A stretch of DNA of 64,000 bases from Neckera pumila (GCA_963969595.1 OZ018409.1:46017282-46081281); one strand, 5' to 3'. Shown: positions 1-12,100, counted from the first letter of the stretch. The notes: a model not told the origin generated them from the letters alone. Translations and numbers: made by a program.

Positions 1-178
1 GCAGGAATTTTGACAGAATTCTGTTGATTTGGACGCGTTGTCTTGGTCACTGTTTTGTTGATTTCAACAGAAATCTGTTAAAATTAACAGATTTCTGTTG
101 AAATCAACAAAACAGTGACCGAGACAACGCGTCCAAATCAACAGAATTCTATCAAAATTCTTGCGTTTTCTACTAGTG
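1..178. mobile_element. CACTAG-ended foldback MITE, cut by the window edge
   Basis: Almost the whole segment is one palindrome centred between bases 82 and 83: base 1 pairs with 164, 2 with 163, and so on with very few mismatches. It ends at 178 with TTTTCTACTAGTG, the same terminus as the larger neighbour. By symmetry the left end lies about 14 bases before the window starts, giving a full length near 192 bp. CACTA-superfamily elements begin with CACTA, so a non-autonomous CACTA-type foldback is the best reading. The target duplication cannot be checked because the left flank is outside the window. Confidence 0.7.
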
Positions 179-851
179 CTGCTTCACTAAGGTAAGAGCA
201 CTAGTAGAAAAATAGTGTCCAAATCCACAAAACATCAACAAACTTTTGTTGAATTGGATACTATATTGTCCATTTTAACAATTTTTTGTTGATTTTGGTA
301 CACATTAACAAAATCAACACTTTTTTTTGTTGATTCAAATACTTCAACTCTAAAGTAACAAAAAAATCAACACTTTTTTGTTGATTTGGATACTTCAACT
401 ACAAACATTGACACTTTTTTGTTCCTTTTGACTTACAAGAATCTCAAGTAAGTTTTTTCATTTGAAAAATGTTTAAAACACCATGGTTAGTATTCTATGT
501 ACAATTTGTTTGTTTGTTTAGAACTTAATCATTCACAATTTGGTATTTTCTTGAATCAGCAGACTTCAGAGGCCATTTAGGCATAGTAAAACAACTTTTT
601 TCAGAAAACTACCAACTAACAAAAGTTTCAAAATCAAGTTAAATCTTACCTCCAAAAATTCTTTTGCAATTCCGAGTCTTAAGTCAAAAGTTATGGACAA
701 AATTCAAAGAGGGTATTTTAAAATGTTAAAAAGAATGTCCATTCCAACCCCTCTCTGAATTTTGTCCATAACTTCTGACTGGAGACTCTAAATTGATTTT
801 GAAAATTAAATAAATAAAAACGGAAACTCACATGTGTACATGTACATGGAT

Positions 852-1105
852 GCTTGGTGTGTTGGTAAGGCCTTGTACTATAAGCAAGGGGTGCAAGGTT
901 CAAACCCCATCCGCACCCCTTACTTAATTAGGTGGCCACTTGCCTGGGTGGCGGTTCTCTATTGGTTTGACCGGCCTAGGTGGAGGCTCCCCATTGGTTT
1001 GAATTGCCAAGCTAAGGTGGCACTTTTGTGATGACGTGGCACTTGCCACGTGTCAATTTCTGTATGGTCAAATTTCCTTTAAGTTTTTATTTTTTTCATT
1101 CTTGA
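852..1105 (+). repeat. tRNA-derived SINE-like segment
   Basis: Bases 852-920 resemble the 5' head of a plant SINE. An A-box-like stretch (TGGTGTGTTGGTAAGG) is followed about 35 bases later by GGTTCAAACCCC, which fits the RNA polymerase III B box. The sequence does not fold into a proper tRNA (weak T stem, wrong anticodon loop), so it is not called a tRNA gene. The following body contains two near-repeats of CTATTGGTTTGA-type sequence, a palindromic GACGTGGCACTTGCCACGTG, and a T-rich tail ending near 1105. No target duplication was identified. It lies between the two arms of the surrounding foldback element. Confidence 0.4.
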
Positions 1106-1235
1106 ACTGACCAAATTAACAAAAAAATCAACACTTTTTTGCTCACAAGTGCCCAAATCAACGCGTCCAAACCAAAAAAAAAATCAACACTTTTGTGTTA
1201 AATTTTTCTTGATTTGGTTATTGCTTTTCTACTAG

Positions 1236-1396
1236 CACTAGTAGAAAATTCAGTTTTTCTGTTGTTTTGGTTGCATTGATCCGGTCAAAATCTAACTAAA
1301 TTCTGTTGAATTCTGTTGATTTTCAACAGAATTCTGTCAGATTTTGACCGGATCAACGCGACCAAAACAACAGAAAAACTGAATTTTCTACTAGTA
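1236..1396. mobile_element. Nested CACTAG MITE with TAG target duplication
   Basis: A 161-bp near-perfect palindrome starts CACTAGTAGAAAATTCAG and ends with its reverse complement, except that the last base is A instead of G. It is flanked by TAG at 1233-1235 and TAG at 1397-1399, the 3-bp duplication expected for the CACTA superfamily. Removing the insert and one TAG rejoins TTTTCTACTAG with TG, which recreates the terminus of another CACTAG element. It therefore jumped into the very end of a relative. Confidence 0.75.
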
Positions 1397-2404
1397 TAGT
1401 GTATTAATTCATGGAGGTCTCCAGTCAAGTTTTTAAGTTTCAAAATCAATTTAGAGTCTCCAGTCAGAAGTTATGGACAAAATTCAAAGAGGGGTTGGAA
1501 TGGACATTCTTTTTAACATTTTAAAACACCCTCTCTGAATCTTGTCCATAACTTTTGACTAGAGACTTGGAATTGCAAAAGAATTTTTTGAGGTAAGACC
1601 TAACTTGATTTTAAAACTCTTAGTAGTTCAAAGTTTTTTGAAAAAAGTTGTCTTTCTATGCCTAAATGTCCTCTGAAGTCTGCTGATTCAAGAAAATACC
1701 AAATTGTGAATGATTAAGTTCTAAAAAAAAAAAAATTGTATATAGAATACTAACCATGGTGATTTAAACATTTTTCAAATGAAAAAACTTACTTGAGATT
1801 CTTATAAGACAAAAGGAACAAAAAAGTGTCAATGTTTGTAGTTGAAGTATCCAAATCAACAAAAAAAGTGTTGATTTTTTTGTTACTATAGAGTTGAAGT
1901 ACCTGAATCAACAAAAAAAAATGTTGATTTTGTTAATGTGTACCAAAATCAACAAAAAATTGTTAAAATGAACAATACAGTATTCAATTCAACAAAAGTT
2001 TGTTGATGTTCTATTGATTTGGACATTATTTTTCTACTAGTGACAGTTTAGATTGAATTTGCCTTTCTGGATTAAGTGTGGATATCCTTTGAATTAGTGT
2101 AAATAGCTGCAGAAATGCATCTCTATTTTTGATTTCGTAGTTTGCAGTTCTCCCATTATGGCTTCTTCATTGTTTTATTCCTTATTGTGGTATGCCGAAG
2201 GTCATGTGATTCCATTTCATAGTGATCTGTGTAAGTGATTGTCGAAGGCCACTTCATTGCTGAATGAAAGAAATTGAAAGTAACAAATGATAGTGTTTTC
2301 TAATGCACTAGGAGTATATAGAAGGTATTGAAAATTTTTGGGTCATCACAGCTCAGCACAATTGGGGTGCACTTTATGATTTCACCTTTAACTGGCTTGT
2401 AGTC

Positions 2405-2760
2405 TTATTTGTGGGCAAATGAATGGATGGTGATGTTTGCAAAAACTGCCTGTGAGGCACCTGTTGGATCCAAAAAGAGTATTTGTAAAAACTTATTGCA
2501 AACTCTATTTGTAGAGACCAATGGCGTGAAATCCCATGAAGATCTCAGAGCCCGCAGGATACGCGAGCACCTGCATTTGCGTCCTAATGCTGATGGGCAA
2601 ACTTTCTTCATGCCAGACGCTCCATATGTCTTGAAAAGGGAAGAGAGGGAAGAGGTACTAGCAGCACCGAGGGATCTCAAGTTCCCTAAGAACTATGTGG
2701 CTTCTTTGAAGCGGCAAATCCAGGATGGGAAACTTGCAGGTATATATGAAAACGCATGAT
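2405..2760 (+). pseudogene. CACTA (En/Spm) transposase fragment, region before DUF4218
   Basis: The forward reading frame over 2409-2759 matches the stretch of plant CACTA (tnp2-type) transposon proteins that joins the Transposase_21 domain to DUF4218. Recognisable parts are the CKNLLQTLF segment, the basic RARRIREHLHL stretch and the LKRQIQDGKLAG end. I see no upstream Transposase_21 core in the window, so the N-terminal catalytic portion is missing or lies behind unresolved introns. Its frame ends within 30 bases of the DUF4218 frame, so a frameshift or missed intron separates the two. Confidence 0.55.
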
Positions 2761-3543
2761 TTCCACATACTACTGCAGCAGGTTCTACCGGTGTACCTCA
2801 GAAACATTGGTTGTCCAAATGTCATTGGATCAATTATGCGGGTAAGCAGAGTGTTCCGTAAAATATGTGCCAAGGTTGTTGATTCAAATCAGAAGTTTCA
2901 GATGTTAGAAGTAGCTGAAACAATTTGTACATTAGAGAAAGAACTGCCTCCATCTGTGTTTATTATTATGATGCACTTGCCTATACATTTAGTTGAGGAA
3001 CTATTTATATGTGGTCCAGTGTACACGCGGTGGATGTATCTTTTTGAGAGATATATGAAGGGTTTGAAAAGTTTTGTAAAGAACAAAGCAAAACCCAAAG
3101 GAAGTATGGCATATGGCTATTTGAGAGAGGAGTCCATAGGCTTTTTGAATGAATACTTGGCGGAGTACACTCCCACTACAAAAAGGGCATGGGATGATAA
3201 GGAAGAGCCGTCAATGTATGACAAAATTCTAGAAGGCGGTAAATGGGACAAGAACATGTCAGTAGAATTTCATAAACAAATTCATGGCTTTGTACTTGAC
3301 AGCACTAAGCATTTGGAGCCTTATAGAAGGTACTGTGATGGATTCCATCAGTTTTGTCCATGTCTTTTGCTTGTTATTTTGTTCAGTTTATTTTGTCGTG
3401 AAAGGATGGGCTCTCTTATTTTTGTTTTAGGTGAAGACAACGAGTGTTTAGCAAAGCTACAAAGTGGCGAAAGGATGTTTCTTACCTTTTTCTGTAGCAG
3501 TTGGTCACATCCATATATGGAAGATGAGGTTGAAATATTCTGA
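2725..3543 (+). pseudogene. CACTA transposon DUF4218 domain ORF
   Basis: This 272-residue frame carries the typical DUF4218 signatures of plant En/Spm-type elements: KTHDFHILLQQVLPV near residue 9, LEKELPPSVF near 70, HLPIHLVEEL, GPVYTRWMYLFERYMKGLK, and KPKGSMAYGYLREES. The domain is a companion region of CACTA transposases with unknown biochemical role. The last ~60 residues diverge into hydrophobic sequence with no family match, suggesting read-through into an intron or damage. A +1 shift relative to the upstream frame and the separate DUF4216 frame downstream mark the element as broken or intron-split. The domain assignment is by recall, without a profile search. Confidence 0.75.
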
Positions 3544-3554
3544 CATGGAGATGT

Positions 3555-4499
3555 ATGAATTATACATTCATCAGGTCATACAAAGAACGTGTGGCTGAGC
3601 ACAATGCTGAAAGGGAGTTGTATCGACGTGAGCAACGCCGTGGTGGACGGAGGACAAGATTTGCATTTCCCCAAGAGCTAAAGAATTTACTAGAGTTTTC
3701 TGTGTGGGCCTTAGAAGAGGTACGTTGTCAACAACAAGCAGGTGTTGTTGTAGACGAAGATGTAATGGACACTGCAAGGGGACCCTTGGAAGTTGCCGCT
3801 TCATACAAGTCAATGTATGCTTTTGGGAATCATTTCCAAGTGCGGAGCACAGAGCAGTCTTTGAAAACAGCTGACACTAGGGTTACTGCTACCTTTCGAC
3901 AAGTATGTTGGAATGGTATTCGTGATAATCGTCAAGTGGACGCAGATGTTGAGTACGTCGGTCACATTGAGGAGATTTTGGAGCTCAACTTCAGAAAGCA
4001 TTGCGTAGTTGTCTTGGTTTGTGATTTTGTGAAGGCCAATTACGTGGGAGAGAATGCCACAGTAGTCAAAGATAGGTGGGGGTTCACACTCGCAAATTAT
4101 GAGTGGAGGCCAGGTATTATCTGTCGAGATAGTTTTGCATTCTCAAAGCATTGTGAGCAAGTTTTTTACTCTAATGCAAAGGAAGCACCTGGGTGGAAAG
4201 TGGTTTTAAGAAAAGAAGTGAGAGGAAGACAAGTATTACCTAATGCTGAAGAAGAAGCAGAGGCTCTGATGTTCAACATCGGTGACGATGAAGAGTTTGA
4301 GGGGTTAAGGCTGGATAGAGACGTCGGAGAGGGATCAGCGGATGTAGTACGCACTGGTCATAACATTGTATTACAAGAGGTTCTAGTACGTGGAAGGGGA
4401 AGTAGAGTGCGTGCAAGAGGAGGGCGTGTAAATCAACGTGGAGGCAAAGGAGTAGCTACTATAGGCACTCTTTGTCGTTGTGGTGGTGCCACTGTTTGA
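3555..4499 (+). pseudogene. CACTA transposon DUF4216 domain ORF with RGG tail
   Basis: This 314-residue frame follows the DUF4218 frame, as expected for CACTA elements. The middle (about residues 95-225) matches DUF4216: a VEYVGHIEEILELNF segment, VVVLVCDFVKANYVG, RWGFTLANYEWRPG, and SKHCEQVFYSNAKEAPGWKVV. The C-terminus from about residue 275 turns into an Arg/Gly-rich stretch (RGRGSRVRARGGRVNQRGG). The first ~80 residues are basic and do not match a domain I know. Spacing and order with the previous frames support one degenerate En/Spm element on the plus strand. Confidence 0.7.
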
Positions 4500-4511
4500 A
4501 GATAGGGAGGT

Positions 4512-4823
4512 GTGCATGGAGGTGCTCAGAGAGGTGGCGGGCGGGGGCCCACCTTCCGTGAAGTTGAGACAAAGGGGACAGATGAAGAGGATGCCGAGAG
4601 AGAGGAGTCATTGTATAGAGAGAACCTTGGAGGAAATCGAGTAGGTCGCAGGAGAAGAAGAGAGGATGACGATGTTGGAGGAGAGAGTAGGAATCGCCGC
4701 CGATGTGAATCAGAGGGAGATGGTGGCGGCAAGGAGGATTCCGGCAACGTCGATGATAGTAGTGTCATGGAATCTGGAAGTTCATTATCTTCATCGCCAG
4801 TTGAAGAAGACGACAGAGCATAA
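4512..4823 (+). pseudogene. Probable out-of-frame C-terminal tail of the CACTA protein
   Basis: This 103-residue frame begins with HGGAQRGGGRGP, which continues the RGG composition that ends the DUF4216 frame 12 bases upstream but in another phase. It then becomes highly charged (RRRRREDDD) and finishes in a Ser-rich acidic tail ending EEDDRA. The simplest reading is that both pieces belonged to one protein and were separated by a frameshift and stop near 4495. I know no domain here. It could also be an independent small ORF. Confidence 0.4.
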
Positions 4824-7800
4824 CTGGCCGTAAGACCTTCCAAAACTCCGCTCATAAACAGAAAGCCTTATTCATGAGAAGTTGTCGACATGTTCATTGC
4901 ATGAAGTCTTGGTAGAGTAAGATGTAATTGGGTGTTGTAGACAATGCAATTATTGATTAGAAATCTTTTGTGTAATGGTTTGAATTGAAGGAATGCTGAC
5001 AATATTTGGTATGTCACAATCATTGACATGCAGAAGTTGCATGAGTGGCATTATTCCGAAGATGTTGTGAATATTGAGATGTGATGGGCTTCAGCTTTGT
5101 ATGAAAAGAAGTCGTGGATATGAATGGTCTTTCACACATGTGCATGTCTTGTACAAGATGATGTTGCCTATCATCTGGAATGAGGAAGGACATGCACAGT
5201 TAGCAAGTAGAGTCCAAGAATATGGAAGTGCGTTGTCAGTAGATGCCATGTGTCAAAGAAGTTAGTTGTCATGTGAAGGAGGAGTTGGAGATGCATCCAC
5301 AAAGTGTGCGAAAGAGGTATCCCTCATTGAAAACAAGGAAGTGGTCGACCACGGATAGCACATACTGAGGAGAGGTGAGGGGAAGTTCTCTTGACTTTGG
5401 TGTTAATTTGTTTTCTATTGAAATTGGTCTTCCCACATTGGATTACTATTGTGACCTTAGATTCAGAGTCTATCGTCAATTTGAATTGTTTTTAGTGGTA
5501 GACTCTATTAACTTACGATTGTCAAGAAATAGGTGATTGTATTGGTTATGGCAGGAGAAAATGTAGTTCCTGAGTCTGTGATGAGCTTGTAGCGAGGTAG
5601 TCGCAGAAATTGCAGTTGGTGTTAATATAATTATGAGTTATAGTACAAGGTGAAGGCATATACTGAAACGTTCCTGCAATATATATGGAAGAAGAATGGA
5701 GTTAGCAGAAGTGTTATAATTGAAGTTTCCCTAATTTCTAGCGATGGACTTAGAGCTCTGCAGTGGATGTTGTGCATGTTATCCGGCTGAAAAGGAATGA
5801 AGGGTGTGGTAGAGGTATGACTCGACTTTTAGCATGCTGTAAGCCCCTTTTGTTTGGAGTCCCCGACAGATACAGGTGATCAAAGAATGCATGCAAAGAA
5901 ATTGAAAGTGTGCATGTGTTGGTGTGCAAGGTCATTGGGATAGGAAAGGTATATGTAATGGCGTGGAATGTGAGCAGTAGTTGGTCAGTCATCAGGGACA
6001 TTATTTGTGTTTTGGAAGGAGGGCAGAATTGATTGTTGATACTTAACTGTCATGCTGCTTTTGGTGAAGGTACGTGTTTGTGTGGAGGTCTTGTATCTTT
6101 CAATTCAAGGTATGCTGGTCATAGCTTTGTGGTGCAAACATTGTACTCCTGCAAAGTAGACGTCAATGAAATCAGATAAGTTTAATTACAGGGTGAAAGC
6201 ACATGATCTATAGGTAAATATAACATAAGTTGTCAAGAACACCAAAATGTTTGTAATGCGTTTAAGATTTGGAGGTCATTTAGGGTAGAGAAGTGCATGT
6301 GGTGCTTCTGCTGTTGTTGCTTCACTATAGAAGAAAGAATAATGTTTACGGGTTACATGAGAGGGATGGAGGTGATGGCCGTGTCGGCATGGCAGAAGCC
6401 AAAGGTAGGTGAGAATTTTTTTTCCAGTGACTGGTGTCTAGGACTATGACAATATATGAGTGTCAATCCTGAGGGTCTTTGGATTTTTACGTGAATGGTA
6501 AGAGTAGCACTAGGGCCAAGAGTGTACATTGTGATGTCACTTGCACTTTGTGTTGACGAAGATGTCAAAGTAATTCGGTGGAGGTGTGGGCTGCAAAGAA
6601 GGTGTCCTTTGTACAAGCCACTTCTGTGCAAGATTTCTGATTTCTTTCCATGAAATCGCTGGTGCTTGAATATTTACTGTAGCATGAATGTGTATTATAG
6701 AGAGAGTTGACTAATTGTTCTTCAAATTCAGAGAGATCCTAATGTACGTTGAACTGATGCTATGTTTGAAGTTGGTGAGAGAAAAGTATGCGTTGACAGG
6801 CAAAATTTATTTTGTGGATAATACACAGTTTGTCAATGGTAGACAGGGAATTTCATTTTCCAACGCCGGTGTTGGAAGAGGGGGTCATTTGGGCAGTAAT
6901 TACAAAAAACCGCAACTACTAACCCTATTACTTTGCATTTCTATATTGTGCAGGTTACATAGAAGAGATTGGAAAGGGTTCAGAGGGCACAATTGGTATT
7001 GAAGAACTGAGTGCAGGGGGGCGTTCATAGGTTTAGCCTGAAGCAAAATTCAGAGGAAGTGGAAATAAAAACAGGAAAGAAGGAAGTTGGATCTTCTGCT
7101 AGTATTTGTACATTGTTGTAGGAAGTCATTGTAGGATGTTTTAGTTTGTGAGGTGAATGGATAGTCTTTGTTGTCGTCCACAGTGCTGAGGAGCGGCAGT
7201 TCCTATTTCAAGCTAGAAGTATGTGGTTGTTGTCATTGAAGATATGAATTTAAATGTGCTTCACATCCAATTTTTTTGTTTGCAAGGAATGTTTGAAGTT
7301 CCATTGTGTGGAAAGACTACTGTTCTAGCTAGAAAATTGCCATGCGTATATTAAGACAATGCTATTGGGCAGGGAAATGATTTCATTATGTGCATAGAAA
7401 ACATGAAGCACAGAATGTATTAGGCAGGTAAGCACGAGGCCTGTCCTCTGCTTTGACTTGTATGCATTGTAATTGAATGAGTAACATGGTGGTGCCTTCG
7501 TCCTGTAGAAGGTTTTCCGTAGTCGACAGTGATGGTGCTTTTGGAACAAAGGTTTCATTGACGAGAATAATTATTCCGCTGAATTTGTCAAATGCCGCTT
7601 TCCGTAATGGTTGTTAGAAAGTGAAGTAAATGTGGAAGTCATATGGATGGACTGGGAATGAATGTAGAAGTCTCCGCTATATTAAAGACATTGTAGATGA
7701 ATGATAATTAAATAGTGGATGCATAGTACTTCTCCAATTCCAGAGCCCTACACATGGGCCATTTGGAAGAAATGATATTATAACAGAAATGACAGAAAGT

Positions 7801-8820
7801 TGACAAAAACAACATGAAATGTCCAAATGAACAAAGCAGTCATTGTGCCAGGGTCTGTTCGTTGATTCGGACAAAAATGTGTCAATTCTCTGTCAAAAGG
7901 GACGGCATTCCCTTGTAGTGCTGGTCGAGAATGGGTGGCTCTACTTTAGAAAAGTTAGAACTGCCCGCAAACAAAAAATTCTCATAACTTTTGACTCATA
8001 TTTCCAAATGTCAATGAAATTTAGTCACAAGAAAGATATTCCTCATCCCTACCTTCTATCAAAATTTTAGCCTAAAATACGCAAATCTCTAGTCACACAT
8101 ATCTGCCCAAAATTTCTATATTGCTAAAATAGCAAGCTGGTCCTTTAGGGGTTACAAGTGTACTTTTGTTTTCAAATAAAATCAACTTTATTTGTCTATT
8201 TTTACAAGCAAAACAATGAAAAGATTTAAAAAAAATCAAACAACTAATAGTTGATCGACTATGGTAGTACAATACAGTTCCATGCAGAACCCCCATGATA
8301 AAAATCAAGTAAACACATCAACTCAAGAAGATAATTGGACTTGGGTATATAATAGAATCTTGTGACTTGTTCTTTGCTGAATTGCTGAAAGGTCATATTT
8401 TGACTCAGTGATATTTTATTGCCATTTTTTTGTTCATACTTCCGGAGAATCTTTATTAGGATTGAAAGTTTCCAACAAATTTTTTATAGGTTTCTATTAA
8501 CATTGAAGGAGCAACAATCTTTTTGAAAGGGCTCATTCAAATGAACCTTATGCATCATAATTACTTAATTATTTTAAAACAAACTATTCTAATTTTTTTT
8601 CAATAATTTTTTATTATTTAACTTATTTACTTTACCTCTTGTTCCACAAAAATCAAGCCTAATGTCCTCCATTACTTTTTGCATTCTTTTACTTATACCT
8701 TTCACTTTAACATTTCAGGCGGCCTTTCAATTCCTCATTATATATATAATTGACCAGAAACGGCAACTATCATTTGTAATGAAATGACAAGTACCTCTCG
8801 CTCTTGCATGTAAGTTAATG
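4824..8820. other. Gene-free tail of transposon and AT-rich spacer
   Basis: Short ORFs on both strands look random in composition and I recognise none. The 4.9-7.6 kb part is GT-rich on the plus strand (many TGTG, GAAGT, TTGTA words) and is plausibly the non-coding 3' part of the CACTA element, though I could not find its 3' terminus. From about 7.9 kb the sequence becomes AT-rich and contains a truncated AACCCC-family repeat, listed separately. Confidence 0.5.
7945..8153. repeat. Truncated copy of the AACCCCTAAAG-ended element family
   Basis: The right terminus (TCCTTTAGGGGTT at 8141-8153) and the preceding ~200 bp match the right end of the copy at 26157-27091, including the strings ACTGCCCGCAAAC, CATAACTTTTGACT, AAAGATATTCCTC and AAGCTGGTCCTTTAGGGG. 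The left part and left terminus are absent. Confidence 0.65.
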
Positions 8821-9169
8821 ATATTTGGAAGCCCCCTCCTCACTTGCAGACTTGCAGTACACTCATCAGTTGGCGTTATCGCCGTCACTACGTAGTGGAA
8901 ATGTGAAAGTAGAGGGAAAAAGCTACTTTAAAGTCATAGGAAGGTGAAAGGGAGCAGTGTTGCCCGGGCTACAAGGGGCCTGGTGACTGAGAAGCTTCCT
9001 CTCGAGGGGGGGTAGCTTTAGGGTTGATTGCTGGACGACCACGCGCAATTGCTGTCATTGTGTTCATCGCGGAGAGGGAGAGGGAGAGAGAGAGCCTGTG
9101 TTTGTGTGTGTAGATTGTGTGTTTTCAGGGCAGTATTTTTGCTAGTTTTGCCAATTTTTCGAGCCAGCC
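8820..9169 (+). promoter_or_regulatory. Promoter and 5' leader of the HEL2-like gene
   Basis: The 350 bases before the RING start codon shift from AT-rich spacer to mixed composition. They contain a GA-rich run at 9071-9094 (GGAGAGGGAGAGGGAGAGAG and on) followed by GTGTTTGTGTGTG. GA/CT-rich leaders are common just upstream of plant start codons. No clear TATA box was located, so the transcription start is not assigned. The ATG at 9170 sits in GCCATGG, a favourable initiation context. Confidence 0.4.
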
Positions 9170-12100
9170 ATGGAGGAGTGCTGTGCAGTGTGCGCGGAGC
9201 CGCTGATTTGGGTGGCATATGGGCCTTGCGGTCACCGGGATGTGTGCTACGAGTGCACCGCGCGAATGCGTTTCATCATGGAGGATTCGCGGTGTTGTAT
9301 TTGCAAGCAGGATTGCCCCAGTGTTTACGTCACCAAGGTGCGGATGAAGCGGATTGGTTGAATTAGGGTTTCGGGTTTGAATTCGCGAGTTTCGTGGTTG
9401 GGGTTGGATTAGGCTTTCGGGGTTGAATTGGTGGTTATCGAGGATCTAACGTTGCTTTTGCGTCCAGGCGCTAGGAGATTTCACGAAGGTGGTGACGAAT
9501 TTCGAAGGGTTGGGAGAAGAGTTGCGTCGGAAAGATAAGGGAGGTACTCGTCTCTATTATGAAGACAGTGTTCAAGCCTACTTCGATGATGAGGATCCGT
9601 TCCGGCGGATTAAAGCCATGTGTCGTCTGTCCTGCAGCAAATGCGAGGAATGTGCACCGCCTCCTCCAGATGAACCATTACCAAAGGGTGCGGTTAAAAA
9701 GGGTCACATTTTCAAGAGCATAGAGTCTCTCCGACGCCATCTTTTTCAAACTCACAAAGTCATTATGTGCGAATTGTGTCTAAAAGGGCGGAAGGTAGGT
9801 ATTAATGTATTTAGTGTTTTGTCTATTTCTTATGCTATCTCTTCTAGGCGGATGATGATTTTCCTGTGGTTAAGCTAGTGCGGAGCGTCATCCTGCTTCT
9901 GTTTCTTTTCGCCCTCCGTGCCCCAGATTGTTCGTGACTTTGTGATTCTGTGACGCTGTTGTGATATTAATAATTAATCGTATGCATGCTTTGTTTGCGA
10001 CTTAGGGTTTTCCCAAACACAGGTTGCTTTCTAGTTATTCGTGATGAGGGGAGAATTTTGCTGCTTGCTGGTGCTTCCAATGGATGCAATAATTTGGTTC
10101 TAATCTTTGCATAATTGTTGGACGCTGTGTTGAAACAGGTGTTCGTATGTGAACAAAATCTGTTTTCAAGAAGCCAGCTGGATCGGCATTCAGAAAAAGG
10201 TGACTCTGAAGTGGATGGTACGGAAGAGGAGAGAGGAGGGTTCACTGGTCACCCAATGTGCGAGTTCTGTAGGAAGCGTTTTTACGGGGAACATGAGCTG
10301 TATCAGCACATGTCCACCGAGCATTACACCTGTCATCTTTGTCAGCGGTATATTAATTTACTCTGTTCTTGCTGATAGATGATAACTGATTGTGACTGAT
10401 GTATTTGTCACGTGGAATCAATGCGTAGATAATGTGTGGAAGTGCGTAGTTTACAGCATTTCTGCTGCAGAAACACGTTCTGGTAGATTGAACCTTCCAT
10501 GAATTTGTACACCCATGATTGACTCTTACATTGATTGCTTGCAGAGCTAGGCCAGGCCTTTTCGAATATTACCGCAACTATGACGATCTTGAGGTAGGTG
10601 GTGGTTTCTTTCCTTGTTAGCCTGGATTGATAGTGGTATCTTACCACTGTTTGTCTTTGAAGTTGATGAATGTGAGGAAGACGCTTTGCTTTGTTGCAAA
10701 ATCCGAGTAGTGCATGAAGGTTATCCTGTCTTGATCTGTTGTTTCCTTCATCTGACGATCGTCAATGTTGTGTTGGAGGGTTGAACAGATGCATTTTCGA
10801 GACAAACATTCACTGTGTGAGCATCCGGACTGTTTAAGCAAGAAGTTTATTGTCTTCGTAAGCGAAGCAGAGCTCAAGGTATGCGTCTCATCTCTTCTAG
10901 TTTTTGCTAGTTTATATCCGTAAGAATCATATCTGTTTACCTCTATTATACCGTTCACGGAACAAGGAAGGACAATTCAATTGGTTTATTGCAAAATCTT
11001 CAGGAGAATTGATGTCGTAATTCTGCCATTCATACTAATGTGTTGTAACTCTTGGGCTGCAGCGTCACAACGCCACAACACACGGAGGCAGTATGTCCCG
11101 CTCTCAACGTAATGCTGCACTGCAGGTAAGTCGACGGCCCTCTCCACGTCATTTTCACGAATTGCGCAGCGGCGAGTCTCTCAAGTTTTTTTATGTGATT
11201 GCAGGATTGATTTGTGTCCACTCGCAGAAATTTAAATCCTTAGCTCATGTTAATCTAACTGAAACTTGGTCTAAGTGGAAATTTTTATTTTCCTTTTCGA
11301 TTGAGGTACTCACACCTGTCTTCGGTTTTACATAAGTTATCTCCTTCAAGATTTCTGTCTCGGTTCTCACTCGTGTCAAGAGTGTTGCTACTTCTTATAT
11401 GTTATGGCACCGGTGGAATTTTTATGCGAAGTGAATGTAATTTTTGAACTTGCCTGCATCTTTTTAAAACATGTTTTTTGAAAATAGTTATTTCTGAGTT
11501 CTAAACTGGTTCCTCTTGTGATAGATTCCAGTTGCGATTGAGTTTCGAAGACCTGGACAGGCTAGTGGTGAAGGTAGCAGAAATAACAGCAGCAATAGCA
11601 ACAGCCGGGGATATGGCCGTGGTAGGGGCCGAAGAGGAAACGTGCAATTCGAATCCGATGGTCTGGATGCAGCTGTTCAAGCCAGTGTTGAACAAGCAAA
11701 CCTAGACGACGCAGTCCGAGAGTCAGCGGCAATGGCTGCCAGTGCCAATGATTCGGACTCACGTGAGGGTCAGAATTCTTTTGCAGCACTGAGTGAAAGT
11801 GAAACTGAATTAGTTGATGGAGAAACTGTGGTTCTCCCCTCACGATATGCCAGCGCAGTCTCAGGAACGGGTCCTAGCACACTAGCCGACTCCGCGTTTC
11901 CGCCCCTTCCCGGAGGAAATGCGAAAGGCAAGCATAAACCAAAGAATCAGAAAGGTCCAGCAACCATGGCTGCCCTTTTGACCGGGGGTGGGGGTGGGGG
12001 TGGTGGAAGGGGTGGGGGTGGTATTAGAATTTTAAACACCGCAGGTTCGAGGCCTCCTTCAGCTGTAGGATCATCAAGTTCTCGCCCATCCTCTGCCAAT

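Larger units (their letters stand above)
199..2042. mobile_element. Large CACTAG-ended element with ~600-bp inverted arms
   Basis: The left arm (199 to about 810) and the right arm (about 1425 to 2042) are reverse complements over roughly 600 bp with scattered mismatches and a few indels. Both termini read CACTAGTAGAAAAATA inward. Each arm carries repeated AACAAAAAAATCAACAC-like stretches and an inner palindromic core built on AAAGTTATGGACAAAATT. No protein is encoded. The centre holds a SINE-like segment and a second nested foldback. The flanking triplets (GAG at 196-198, ACA at 2043-2045) do not match, so a clean single insertion with a 3-bp target duplication is not visible; rearrangement after insertion is likely. 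Confidence 0.75.

Noticed and set aside
852..925. Functional tRNA gene
   Set aside because: The A and B boxes fit, but the anticodon loop and T stem do not form and the acceptor stem is absent.
834..1031. 65-residue plus-strand ORF in the SINE-like block
   Set aside because: It overlaps the A and B boxes and the palindromic body of a repeat and has no coding character.
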